Positions 1-5,524 of a stretch of DNA of 6,788 nucleotides are shown here, piece after piece. The stretch is from positions 1 through 6,788 of the forward strand of contig CAJPTO010000174.1 of the NCBI GenBank assembly GCA_905373605.1, written 5' to 3'. Made by a program: the position numbers and the translations under genes. Within the stretch, counting starts at the first letter, position 1. Every line of letters begins with the position of its first letter. Origin of the DNA: an uncultured Prevotella sp. (GTDB lineage Bacteria; Bacteroidota; Bacteroidia; Bacteroidales; Bacteroidaceae). The notes beneath the pieces were generated by a model that saw nothing but the letters and a program-made list of their open reading frames with translations, was not told the origin of the DNA and made no database searches.

Positions 1-64
1 GTCGGGCTTGTGGGATAAATCGGACCAGTCAGAATTGTCGGACCAGTCAGACTTGTCCGACTTT
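1..64. repeat. 9-bp degenerate tandem repeat, upstream of speA
   Basis: Positions 2-64 divide exactly into seven 9-bp units: TCGGGCTTG, TGGGATAAA, TCGGACCAG, TCAGAATTG, TCGGACCAG, TCAGACTTG and TCCGACTTT. The consensus is close to TCRGACYWR, and the array runs off the left window edge, so its true length is unknown. The same unit family in the same orientation returns after speA at 2031-2194. GTCGGAC at 37-43 can pair with GTCCGAC at 55-61 across an 11-nt loop, so the end of the array could form a weak hairpin. Whether it terminates an upstream transcript cannot be judged from this window. Confidence 0.85.
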
Positions 65-124
65 CCCCCCTCACAGTGGCCGATGCATTAAGCATTAAAC
101 ATAACAGAACCCAAAATAGCAAAG
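65..124 (+). promoter_or_regulatory. AT-rich leader in front of speA
   Basis: This short stretch separates the 9-bp array from the speA start codon. It contains a run of six C at 65-70 and a small tandem GCATTAA GCATTAA around 85-98. There is no Shine-Dalgarno match; the bases just before the ATG are AGCAAAG, a purine-rich context that is normal for Bacteroidota. No convincing TAnnTTTG -7 box is visible, so the promoter either lies further upstream, in or before the repeat array, or is weak. The assignment as a leader is by position only. Confidence 0.3.
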
Positions 125-2017
125 ATGAAAAAATGGACTATTGACGATTCGAAGGAACTGTACAACATCAATGGTTGGGGCACTTCGTTTTTTGGCGTTA
201 ACGATAAGGGCGACGTTTACGTGTCGCCATGTAAGGACAACACCGAGATTGACCTGCGCGACGTGATGGACGAGCTGGCTTTGCGCGATGTCACACCACC
301 TGTGTTGCTCCGTTTTCCCGACATCCTCGACAGTCGTATCGAAAAAACGGCCAGCTGTTTTAGGCAGGCCGCCGAGGAATACGATTACAAAGGCGAAAAC
401 TTTGTTATCTATCCCATCAAGGTTAACCAGATGCAACCTGTGGTTGAAGAGATTATCTCACACGGAAGAAAGTTCAACCTAGGCCTGGAAGCTGGTTCCA
501 AACCCGAACTCCACGCCGTCATCGCCGTGCAATGCCAAAGCGACTCGCTCATCATCTGTAACGGATATAAGGACCAAAGCTATATCGAACTGGCCTTGCT
601 GGCGCAAAAGATGGGCAAACGCATCTTTCTTGTCATCGAAAAATTGAACGAGCTGGAGCTTATTGCGCGTGCTGCGAAGAAGCTTAACGTGCGACCTAAC
701 TTGGGCATTCGCATCAAATTAGCTTCCTCGGGCTCTGGAAAATGGGAAGAAAGTGGCGGCGATGCCAGTAAGTTTGGACTGACTAGCAGCGAGCTTCTCG
801 CGGCTCTAGAACTGCTCGACCAAAAGGGATTGCACGATTGCCTTAAGCTAATCCACTTCCACATCGGCTCGCAAATCACCAAGATACGCCGCATTCAAAC
901 TGCTCTGCGAGAGGCTTCGCAATTCTATGTGCAGCTACATCGAATGGGTTATGATGTGGACTTCGTGGACTGTGGCGGCGGATTGGGTGTTGACTACGAT
1001 GGAACGCGGTCGCCAAGCAGCGAAAGTTCGGTGAATTATTCGATACAAGAATACGTTAACGACTGTATCTACACCTTCGTTGACGCAGCAAACAAAAACG
1101 GAATTGCACATCCCAACATCATTACCGAAAGCGGACGCTCGCTTACGGCGCACCATAGCGTGCTGGTTATCGATGTGCTCGAAACGGCTAGCTTGCCCGA
1201 AATGAAAGAAGAGTTTGAGCCTTCCGAGAACGAACACCAGCTTGTGAAGGACCTATACGACATCTGGGACAACATCAATTCGCGCTCGATGCTCGAAGAT
1301 TGGCACGATGCAGAACAAATACGCGAAGAGGCTCTCGACCTTTTTGCGCATGGGCTGGTCGACCTTCGCACGCGTGCAGAGATAGAAAGCATGTACTGGA
1401 GCGTGTGCCGTGAGATTAACACCCTGGCCAAAGGGCTCAAACACGTGCCGGAAGAGCTTCGAAACATGGACAAATTGTTGGCCGACAAGTATTTTTGCAA
1501 CTTCTCACTCTTCCAATCGCTGCCCGATAGTTGGGCCATCGACCAGCTTTTCCCCATCGTTCCCATACAAAGGCTGGACGAACGCCCCACGCGCAATGCC
1601 ACATTGCAAGACATAACCTGCGACAGCGATGGTAAAATAGCCAACTTTGTTACCAACCGCCACATCTCGCACGTGCTTCCTGTGCACACGCTTCGTAAGA
1701 ACGAGCCTTATTATCTTGGCGTGTTCCTCGTTGGCGCATACCAAGAGATACTCGGCGACATGCACAATCTCTTCGGCGATACGAATGCCGTACATGTCTC
1801 GGTAAAGGATGGGCAGTATCACATCGACCAGATTTTCGACGGCGAAACCGTTGAAGAGGTGCTGGCATACGTGCAGTACAACCCCAAGAAGTTGGTGCGA
1901 CAGCTCGAAATATGGGTGACAAAGAGCGTTAAGCAAGGCAAAATCTCACTTGAAGAGGGTAAGGAGTTCCTTTCCAATTACCGCTCGGGACTCTACGGAT
2001 ACACGTATTTGGAGTAG
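125..2017 (+). CDS. speA: Biosynthetic arginine decarboxylase
   Basis: This PLP- and Mg-dependent enzyme of the alanine-racemase fold decarboxylates arginine to agmatine, the first step of the agmatine route to putrescine and spermidine. The 630-residue length is close to the family norm (about 630-660). Visible landmarks are the N-terminal WGTSFFGVN segment, the PLP-binding lysine K99 in YPIKVNQ, LEAGSKPEL (121-129), GYKD (147-150), HFHIGSQ with H246, the phosphate-binding GGGLGVDYDGT (284-294), ESGR (335-338), and the CDSDG motif at 499-503, which in this family is contributed to the active site of the partner subunit. The helical insertion between the barrel and C-terminal domains (about 370-460) is also present. 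The protein lacks a signal peptide and is cytoplasmic. ATG at 125 is chosen because translation from it starts directly with the conserved MKKWTIDDSKELYNINGWG region. No partner polyamine gene lies in the window. The gene looks intact. Confidence 0.97.
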   Translation: MKKWTIDDSKELYNINGWGTSFFGVNDKGDVYVSPCKDNTEIDLRDVMDELALRDVTPPVLLRFPDILDSRIEKTASCFRQAAEEYDYKGENFVIYPIKVNQMQPVVEEIISHGRKFNLGLEAGSKPELHAVIAVQCQSDSLIICNGYKDQSYIELALLAQKMGKRIFLVIEKLNELELIARAAKKLNVRPNLGIRIKLASSGSGKWEESGGDASKFGLTSSELLAALELLDQKGLHDCLKLIHFHIGSQITKIRRIQTALREASQFYVQLHRMGYDVDFVDCGGGLGVDYDGTRSPSSESSVNYSIQEYVNDCIYTFVDAANKNGIAHPNIITESGRSLTAHHSVLVIDVLETASLPEMKEEFEPSENEHQLVKDLYDIWDNINSRSMLEDWHDAEQIREEALDLFAHGLVDLRTRAEIESMYWSVCREINTLAKGLKHVPEELRNMDKLLADKYFCNFSLFQSLPDSWAIDQLFPIVPIQRLDERPTRNATLQDITCDSDGKIANFVTNRHISHVLPVHTLRKNEPYYLGVFLVGAYQEILGDMHNLFGDTNAVHVSVKDGQYHIDQIFDGETVEEVLAYVQYNPKKLVRQLEIWVTKSVKQGKISLEEGKEFLSNYRSGLYGYTYLE

Positions 2018-2030
2018 GGTTAAGGCATGA

Positions 2031-2194
2031 TAAGACTGATTGGGCTGATTGGTCGGAGTAATCGGACGGGCCGGTAATCAGACTGGTCAGGCCAATCAGA
2101 CTGGCCGGACCAATCAGAATGGTCAGACTAATCAGACTGGTCAGACAGGTCAGACAAGTCGGACTAATCAGATTGTTCAAACCAATCTGGCAAA
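2031..2194. repeat. 9-bp degenerate tandem repeat, downstream of speA
   Basis: The array begins 13 bp after the speA stop. From 2078 to 2194 it divides without slippage into thirteen 9-bp units (TCAGACTGG, TCAGGCCAA, TCAGACTGG, CCGGACCAA and so on), preceded by TCGGAGTAA, TCGGACGGG and a 7-bp short unit. The first part, 2031-2052, carries two units in reverse orientation. As a result CTGATTGGTC at 2045-2054 is the exact reverse complement of GACCAATCAG at 2108-2117, and the transcript could fold into a 10-bp stem. Because nine is a multiple of three, one forward frame reads Asn-Gln-Thr-Gly-Gln-Thr repeats and a reverse frame is also open; these are artefacts, not genes. It is the same family as positions 1-64, so speA is flanked by direct copies. 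Confidence 0.9.
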
Positions 2195-2207
2195 CGGCGT
2201 TAGCCAT

Positions 2208-2303
2208 CTTTTCACCTTTTCACCCTTTCACCCTTTCACCCTTCCATCTTTTCACCTTTTCATCTTTTCACCTTTTCATCTTTTCACCCTTTCACTCTTT
2301 CAC
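2208..2303. repeat. 8-bp tandem repeat, 12 units of CTTTTCAC
   Basis: Exactly 96 bp divide into twelve 8-bp units with no insertion or deletion: CTTTTCAC, CTTTTCAC, CCTTTCAC, CCTTTCAC, CCTTCCAT, CTTTTCAC, CTTTTCAT, CTTTTCAC, CTTTTCAT, CTTTTCAC, CCTTTCAC, TCTTTCAC. The + strand is pyrimidine-rich throughout. The last twelve bases of the array (2292-2303) are the final codons and the TGA stop of the nitroreductase on the minus strand. Open frames across the array that read as Phe/His/Pro/Leu repeats are shadows. The same unit in the opposite orientation appears at 3480-3502 and 3545-3563. Confidence 0.92.
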
Positions 2304-3305
2304 CAATACCGCCGCTCTTCTTTTCGAGTAAGGCATCCGTTTACCATACCCTAGGCGTATTAATATGGTGGGAAGCTCATTATCCAGTCCAAGCCGTTGC
2401 GCCATCTGCACAGCAATCGTCGGTTCTTCGTTGGGTTGGTTAAGGTAAGCGTGCGCAATGCCCATCTGAGTAGACCTCAACAGCAAGCGTTCGAGAGTGC
2501 GACCAAGGTTCACCCACTGTGCAATCGTGTTGTCTTCGCAAGTAAACAACACCAAATGCGACGATGATGCCAGCTTCTTACGGTCGCTCTTGTTCTGCCC
2601 CTTCTCGTTGATAGCAGCCGCCATTATTGGCTTTGCGATAAAGCGAGGCACGTTTGGCGCGCCGAACACGGCATAGCTAAGCCCGTCGTTCGTTGCATCT
2701 TGATGATGCTTGTTATACCTCATCCATTGTTGCAACTCCGCCTTAAAGGCCTTGTTGTGCATTTGCAGGCCATTGCCAGCATACACAAAGTCGGCAATTG
2801 CGGCATATTCAGGCGAACCATTCTTGTAGAAATGCACCCCAATGCCAGGCACCGCCCCTTTTTCCAACATGGCGATGCTGTCTTGGGGGATGCTCTTCCC
2901 ATCGAAAACACTCCTATTTGTTTGCCTTAAACTTATTTGTGCAAACAAAGGGCTTACCATATCTTGGCCTTGTTTTGCCAAAAACACCCTTATTATGCCC
3001 TCGGGCGTAACCTTCACCCTCGTTTCATAACCCTTTTGTGCGGCTGCGATGCAAAGGTTTTCGGCAGCACAGCCAAGACTAACGAACAATTCGCGGTTAC
3101 TTGGGTCCACAACAGGCAGCGACTTGCTGAAGTCGGGCAGTATATCTATCTCGCCATCCGCTGTCTTAAACAGCCAAGGTTGCGCGTTATGCCCCGATGG
3201 GGCTTTAATTGCCTGGTCTATCATAAACAGATAGTCGGCATCTTGTGCCAATACATTACTCATCATTCCTATAAATAAGATAAGTGTTAATAATATTTTC
3301 TTCAT
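2292..3305 (-). CDS. Exported nitroreductase-family protein, Acg-like
   Basis: This 337-residue protein resembles the Acg (Rv2032-like) branch of FMN-binding nitroreductases. Supporting motifs are APSGHNAQPWLF (35-46), which matches the family PSGHNtQPW motif; a DPSNRELFVSLGCAAENL stretch (67-84); the R-x-TNRSVFDGK segment (127-137); LNQPNEE (288-294); and the C-terminal LIRLGYGKRMPYSKRR (315-330). The family binds FMN; many members lack proven activity, so the substrate is unknown. Residues 1-20 form a Sec signal peptide (Lys-Lys, hydrophobic core, likely cleavage VLA|QDA), so the mature protein should be periplasmic, unusual for a flavin enzyme loaded with soluble FMN. ATG at 3305 is the start that gives this signal peptide. 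The gene converges on speA and lies downstream of the tetR-type gene. The last residues VLVKE and the stop are read from the CTTTTCAC array, so the natural end may have been altered. The exact subfamily is the main uncertainty. Confidence 0.85.
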   Translation of the reverse strand: MKKILLTLILFIGMMSNVLAQDADYLFMIDQAIKAPSGHNAQPWLFKTADGEIDILPDFSKSLPVVDPSNRELFVSLGCAAENLCIAAAQKGYETRVKVTPEGIIRVFLAKQGQDMVSPLFAQISLRQTNRSVFDGKSIPQDSIAMLEKGAVPGIGVHFYKNGSPEYAAIADFVYAGNGLQMHNKAFKAELQQWMRYNKHHQDATNDGLSYAVFGAPNVPRFIAKPIMAAAINEKGQNKSDRKKLASSSHLVLFTCEDNTIAQWVNLGRTLERLLLRSTQMGIAHAYLNQPNEEPTIAVQMAQRLGLDNELPTILIRLGYGKRMPYSKRRAAVLVKE

Positions 3306-3334
3306 TGTTTAAATGTTTTGTGAATGGGGATATA

Positions 3335-3422
3335 AGTTAACGAGTTCACAAGTTGACGAGTTCACAAGTTAACGAGATAACAAGTTAACGAGATAACAAG
3401 TTTACAAGTTTACAAGTTCGCA
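3335..3422. repeat. 8-bp tandem repeat, 11 units of AGTTAACR
   Basis: Exactly 88 bp divide into eleven 8-bp units: AGTTAACG, AGTTCACA, AGTTGACG, AGTTCACA, AGTTAACG, AGATAACA, AGTTAACG, AGATAACA, AGTTTACA, AGTTTACA, AGTTCGCA. Several pairs of neighbouring units are themselves duplicated, giving a 16-bp higher-order period. The array starts 29 bp upstream of the nitroreductase start codon, where its promoter and leader should be. On the minus strand, units read TAAACTTG or TTAACTTG, and the former is one mismatch from the Bacteroidota -7 consensus TAnnTTTG. That resemblance may be chance, but it leaves open a role in promoter activity. Confidence 0.9.
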
Positions 3423-3684
3423 AACGTCCCTCCGCCATCTTATTGCGGCAAAGCATTTGGCTTAACTCCCTCCTTAAAGGTGGAAAGGTGAAAAGGTGAA
3501 AATATTGCCAACGCTACAAAGCACACGGCTTAACTACTTTCTAAAAGGTGAAAAGGTGGAAAATATTGCCAACGCAACAAAGCACACGGCTTAACTACTT
3601 TACTCCTTTAACTCCTCAAATCAACTCCTTAACTCCGCAAGCCATCTCCTTAACTCCTCAAGCCAACTCCTTAACCCCTCAATT
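3423..3684. other. Gene-free, repeat-rich spacer between nitroreductase and tetR-type gene
   Basis: No credible gene lies here on either strand. The content is a hinge region (3423-3480) carrying a diverged third copy of the duplicated segment (around 3436-3478, ending GGCTTAACTCCCTCCTTAAAGG-like in two pieces), a pair of near-identical segments at 3484-3601, and a 21-bp-period array from 3608. Together with the AGTTAACR array, almost the whole distance from the nitroreductase to the repressor is repeats. No strong terminator hairpin with a T-run was seen for the repressor transcript, although the low-complexity sequence could slow polymerase. CCGCC at 3432-3436 and GCGG at 3446-3449 give only a short stem. 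Confidence 0.6.
3484..3601. repeat. Tandem duplication of a 57/58-bp segment
   Basis: Copy one is 3484-3540 (57 bp) and copy two is 3544-3601 (58 bp), separated by three bases. They differ by one inserted G after GGTG and one T-to-A change in the ACGCTACAAAG / ACGCAACAAAG part, so the duplication is recent. Each copy begins with two GGTGAAAA-type units, the reverse complement of the CTTTTCAC repeat, then continues with ATATTGCCAACG and GCACACGGCTTAACTACTTT. An older, diverged third copy lies just to the left, at about 3436-3478. Confidence 0.88.
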
Positions 3685-3696
3685 TTAACTTCTTAA
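3608..3696. repeat. 21-bp-period tandem repeat at the 3' end of the tetR-type gene
   Basis: TTAACTCC or TTAACCCC occurs at 3608, 3629, 3650 and 3671, an exact 21-bp period. The 13-bp spacers between them are TCAAATCAACTCC, GCAAGCCATCTCC and TCAAGCCAACTCC, themselves related. A decayed last unit, TTTTAACTTCTTAA, ends at 3696. That last unit holds the stop codon (3685-3687) and last few codons of the repressor on the minus strand, so the array and the gene end overlap. Confidence 0.85.
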
Positions 3697-4281
3697 TGAT
3701 TGTTTCATCCAAAGGTCGATAATCAGATTTAGCCCATTGGTAATCTGCATCCAGCCCTCATCGCGTTGCAAGTTGATGCCGTTATACGTGTCACTTTGTT
3801 CTTCCATCAGCACCAAATAGCTGATGGATGCAGAGAGAATGGTGGCCAAAGCTGCAACCTCGGCATCGCCCGACCCAGTGAGCTGGCCCACCATACGTAT
3901 CAATTCGCACCCCTTCTGCTCCCTACTCTCGCGCAACTGCCGAATGTTCGCATTATCGGCAGTGAGTTCCCACCGGCACAACCGCCTTAAAGTGACGTCT
4001 TCTCGCAGCTGTGCAATCTGCTTGGCAAACAACCTTTTGAGGCTTCCTGCCACATCGGTGGCACTTATGGCGTGCACATCCGTGTTCGCCCAATAATCTT
4101 TCCGCAACAAATATTGCGCAATAAGCTCATCCAACCCACCAAAATAACGATAGATGAGCATCTTCGAAACACCCGCCTTCTGGGCAATGGCATTCACACC
4201 TATGCGCTCGAAACCCTCGTCGGCAATGAGTTCTCCCACTGCGTCCAGTATTCGTTGCGCCGTTAATTCCCTATCTTTCAT
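3685..4281 (-). CDS. TetR/AcrR-family transcriptional regulator
   Basis: This is a 198-residue cytoplasmic one-component repressor of typical family length. Residues 7-53 form the TetR_N DNA-binding domain: helix 1 TAQRILDAVGELIADEGF, helix 2 around VNAIAQKAG (29-37), and the recognition helix VSKMLIYRYF (38-47) followed by DELIAQYL. The all-helical C-terminal ligand-binding and dimer domain spans about 60-195 and shows no motif that would reveal the ligand. ATG at 4281 puts the HTH at the expected distance from the N-terminus. The intergenic region starting 15 bp upstream has a perfect inverted repeat around a -7 box, so autorepression is very likely. The last codons and stop fall in a short-repeat array. 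The nitroreductase downstream on the same strand is a possible target, but no second copy of the operator was seen near it. Confidence 0.92.
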   Translation of the reverse strand: MKDRELTAQRILDAVGELIADEGFERIGVNAIAQKAGVSKMLIYRYFGGLDELIAQYLLRKDYWANTDVHAISATDVAGSLKRLFAKQIAQLREDVTLRRLCRWELTADNANIRQLRESREQKGCELIRMVGQLTGSGDAEVAALATILSASISYLVLMEEQSDTYNGINLQRDEGWMQITNGLNLIIDLWMKQSLRS

Positions 4282-4296
4282 GCTGATTTCTTTCTA

Positions 4297-4343
4297 ATGT
4301 TACCGATAAGTAACCGCAAAGTTAAGTTACTTATCGGTAACAT
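4297..4343. promoter_or_regulatory. Paired operator sites of the TetR-type regulator
   Basis: The 18-bp segment 4297-4314 (ATGTTACCGATAAGTAAC) is the exact reverse complement of 4326-4343, with an 11-bp spacer, giving a perfect 47-bp dyad. Each arm also has its own partial symmetry, GTTAC-N6-GTAAC, so each can be read as one dimer site and the whole as two sites placed head to head. The inner edge lies around the -7 box of the minus-strand promoter, and the near edge is 15 bp before the ATG of the regulator. A bound dimer would block polymerase access. That this protein binds here is inference from position and symmetry. Confidence 0.85.
4317..4324 (-). promoter_or_regulatory. -7 box of the tetR-type gene promoter (TAACTTTG)
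   Basis: The minus strand reads TAACTTTG, a full match to the Bacteroidota sigma-ABfr -7 consensus TAnnTTTG. It occupies 8 of the 11 bases between the two operator arms. Transcription would start near 4309-4312, inside the promoter-proximal arm. No TTTG-like -33 element is present at the usual distance; that place is taken by the distal arm and the palindrome CATGCGCATG (4341-4350). Confidence 0.65.
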
Positions 4344-4539
4344 GCGCATGACTACCGTTAAATCTTTCACCCATACACATTGTTTAACACAACGAAAGGC
4401 GGGAAAACGGGGGCATGCGTGTAAGCAAAACAAAAGCAAATACAGGCTGTTGACGCACGTAAGGCACACACTAAAAGACTAAAAAACGTTAACACCCGTA
4501 ACCTATTCCCCACACAATCGTCTTTTATAACAGAGACAG
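4344..4539. other. Spacer between operator and ECF sigma gene
   Basis: About 200 bp without a credible gene separate the divergent regulator and sigma factor. The sigma factor promoter should be here but cannot be placed: no TAnnTTTG box with a proper -33 element stands out. A TTGACG at 4450-4455 is present, but primary promoters in this phylum do not use the E. coli -35 hexamer. The bases before the sigma start codon, AACAGAGACAG, are purine-rich and form the probable translation initiation region. Confidence 0.4.
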
Positions 4540-5052
4540 ATGAACAAAATAAGCTTTCGCAATGACATTCTGCCCTTAAAGGACAAATTGTACAGGCTGG
4601 CGTTGCGCATCACGATGAATGCACGCGATGCCGAAGACATTGTGCAAGACACGCTCATCAAAGTGTGGAACCGCAGAGAACGTTGGGACGAACTTGACTC
4701 CATAGAGGCTTTCAGCCTCACGATATGCAGAAACTTGTCGCTTGACAACGTGAAACGAAAAGGCCACAACACACCATCGATTGAGGAAACGCATGCCGAA
4801 AGGCCCGACCAAACTGCAAATCCTTATGAGGAGATGCAACGAAACGACCGCGTAAGGCTTGTAAGGAACATCATCGATGCACTGCCCGAGAAACAAAAAA
4901 CGAGCATGCAGCTACGCGAATTCGAGGGAAAAACTTATCGCGAGATTGCCCAAATAATGGATGTGACCGAAGAACAGGTGAAAATTAACATCTTCAGGGC
5001 TAGGCAAACGATAAAACAAAAGTTTAAAAACGTTGAAGATTATGGACTATAA
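4540..5052 (+). CDS. RNA polymerase sigma factor, ECF subfamily
   Basis: This is a 170-residue sigma-70 family protein with only regions 2 and 4, the ECF architecture. Region 2 covers about 10-72 and includes LYRLALRITMNARDAEDIVQDTLIKVW (17-43), the core-binding and -10-recognition helices. Region 4 covers about 107-160 and includes LPEKQKTSMQLREFEGKTY and the HTH YREIAQIMDVTEEQVKINIFRARQ (133-156), which contacts the -35 element. A polar linker (75-104) joins them. ATG at 4540 gives the standard short N-terminus. The last 11 bases overlap the next gene, so the two should be translationally coupled. The arrangement is typical of a sigma factor held inactive by a membrane anti-sigma partner. 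The signal and the regulon cannot be read from this window. Confidence 0.95.
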   Translation: MNKISFRNDILPLKDKLYRLALRITMNARDAEDIVQDTLIKVWNRRERWDELDSIEAFSLTICRNLSLDNVKRKGHNTPSIEETHAERPDQTANPYEEMQRNDRVRLVRNIIDALPEKQKTSMQLREFEGKTYREIAQIMDVTEEQVKINIFRARQTIKQKFKNVEDYGL

Positions 5053-5524
5053 ATATATTAAACAGCTTTTGGAGCGCTATTGGAACTGCCAAACTTCATT
5101 GGAAGAAGAGCGCATCCTTCGCGCGTTTTTCAGCCAGAAAGACGTTCCTGCCGAGCTACGCCAGTATCAGCCGCTCTTCGCCTACCAGCAATTGGAGGTG
5201 AACGAGAAGCACTTAGGGGCCGACTTCGACAGCAAGCTGTTGGCCATGATCGAAGAGGAAGAGCCCGTTAAGGTGAAGGCACGCACCATCACCATCACAC
5301 AACGCCTCATGCCGCTGTTCAAAGCTGCTGCCGTTGTGGCCATCTTCCTCACCTTGGGCAACGCCGCGCAAGAGTCGTTCCAAACAAAACCCACCGCACC
5401 TGCTGGCATGGCTGGATTTAACAAGGTGGAAAAAGGTGCGTCTGTTGCGCTTCGCGACACGGCAGCCATCGACACTTCGATGAAGGTTAATGCGCCTGCA
5501 CCTACGCTCAACATCATTAAATAA
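5042..5524 (+). CDS. Single-span membrane protein, probable anti-sigma factor
   Basis: From the ATG at 5042 the product has 160 residues. Residues 1-88 are hydrophilic and probably cytoplasmic, beginning MDYKYIKQLLERYWNC with a charged helix SLEEERILRAFFS. A hydrophobic segment at about 91-108 (MPLFKAAAVVAIFLTLGNA) is the only membrane span, and the last 50 residues, rich in Ala, Pro and Lys, would be periplasmic. The N-terminal type is common in small proteins encoded next to ECF sigma genes in Bacteroidales; the anti-sigma role is inferred from overlap with the sigma gene and topology. It has no zinc-binding HxxxCxxC motif (a single cysteine, C16) and is far shorter than FecR-type anti-sigma factors, which have a large periplasmic domain. 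A TTG at 5033 would add three residues, but the ATG is the better start. A terminator follows at 5627. Confidence 0.78.
   Translation: MDYKYIKQLLERYWNCQTSLEEERILRAFFSQKDVPAELRQYQPLFAYQQLEVNEKHLGADFDSKLLAMIEEEEPVKVKARTITITQRLMPLFKAAAVVAIFLTLGNAAQESFQTKPTAPAGMAGFNKVEKGASVALRDTAAIDTSMKVNAPAPTLNIIK

Noticed and set aside
1069..1689. 206-residue open frame opposite to speA
   Set aside because: It lies wholly inside a strongly conserved enzyme gene in the opposite direction, and its product is Ser/Arg-rich without any domain, a typical shadow.
2049..2354. Open frames over the 9-bp and 8-bp arrays giving Asn-Gln-Thr-Gly or Phe-His-Pro repeat proteins
   Set aside because: They are translations of simple tandem repeats, open on both strands because of the unit length, and they overlap the nitroreductase end. 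No initiation context or domain supports them.
3335..3422. CRISPR-like array
   Set aside because: The 8-bp units follow each other without spacers and there are no cas genes; it is a simple tandem repeat. The same applies to the 21-bp and 22-bp arrays.
2197..3514. Insertion sequence or composite transposon around the nitroreductase
   Set aside because: No transposase is present, the inverted similarity is made partly of simple repeats, and no target-site duplication was seen. It is reported only as an inverted flank.
4450..4480. TTGACG followed by an A/T-rich segment as an E. coli type -35/-10 promoter for the sigma gene
   Set aside because: Primary sigma factors of Bacteroidota do not use this hexamer pair, and there is no good -10 at the proper distance.
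4297..4482. 61-residue plus-strand open frame starting in the operator
   Set aside because: It begins inside the perfect inverted repeat and has a basic, featureless sequence; the region is better explained as regulatory.
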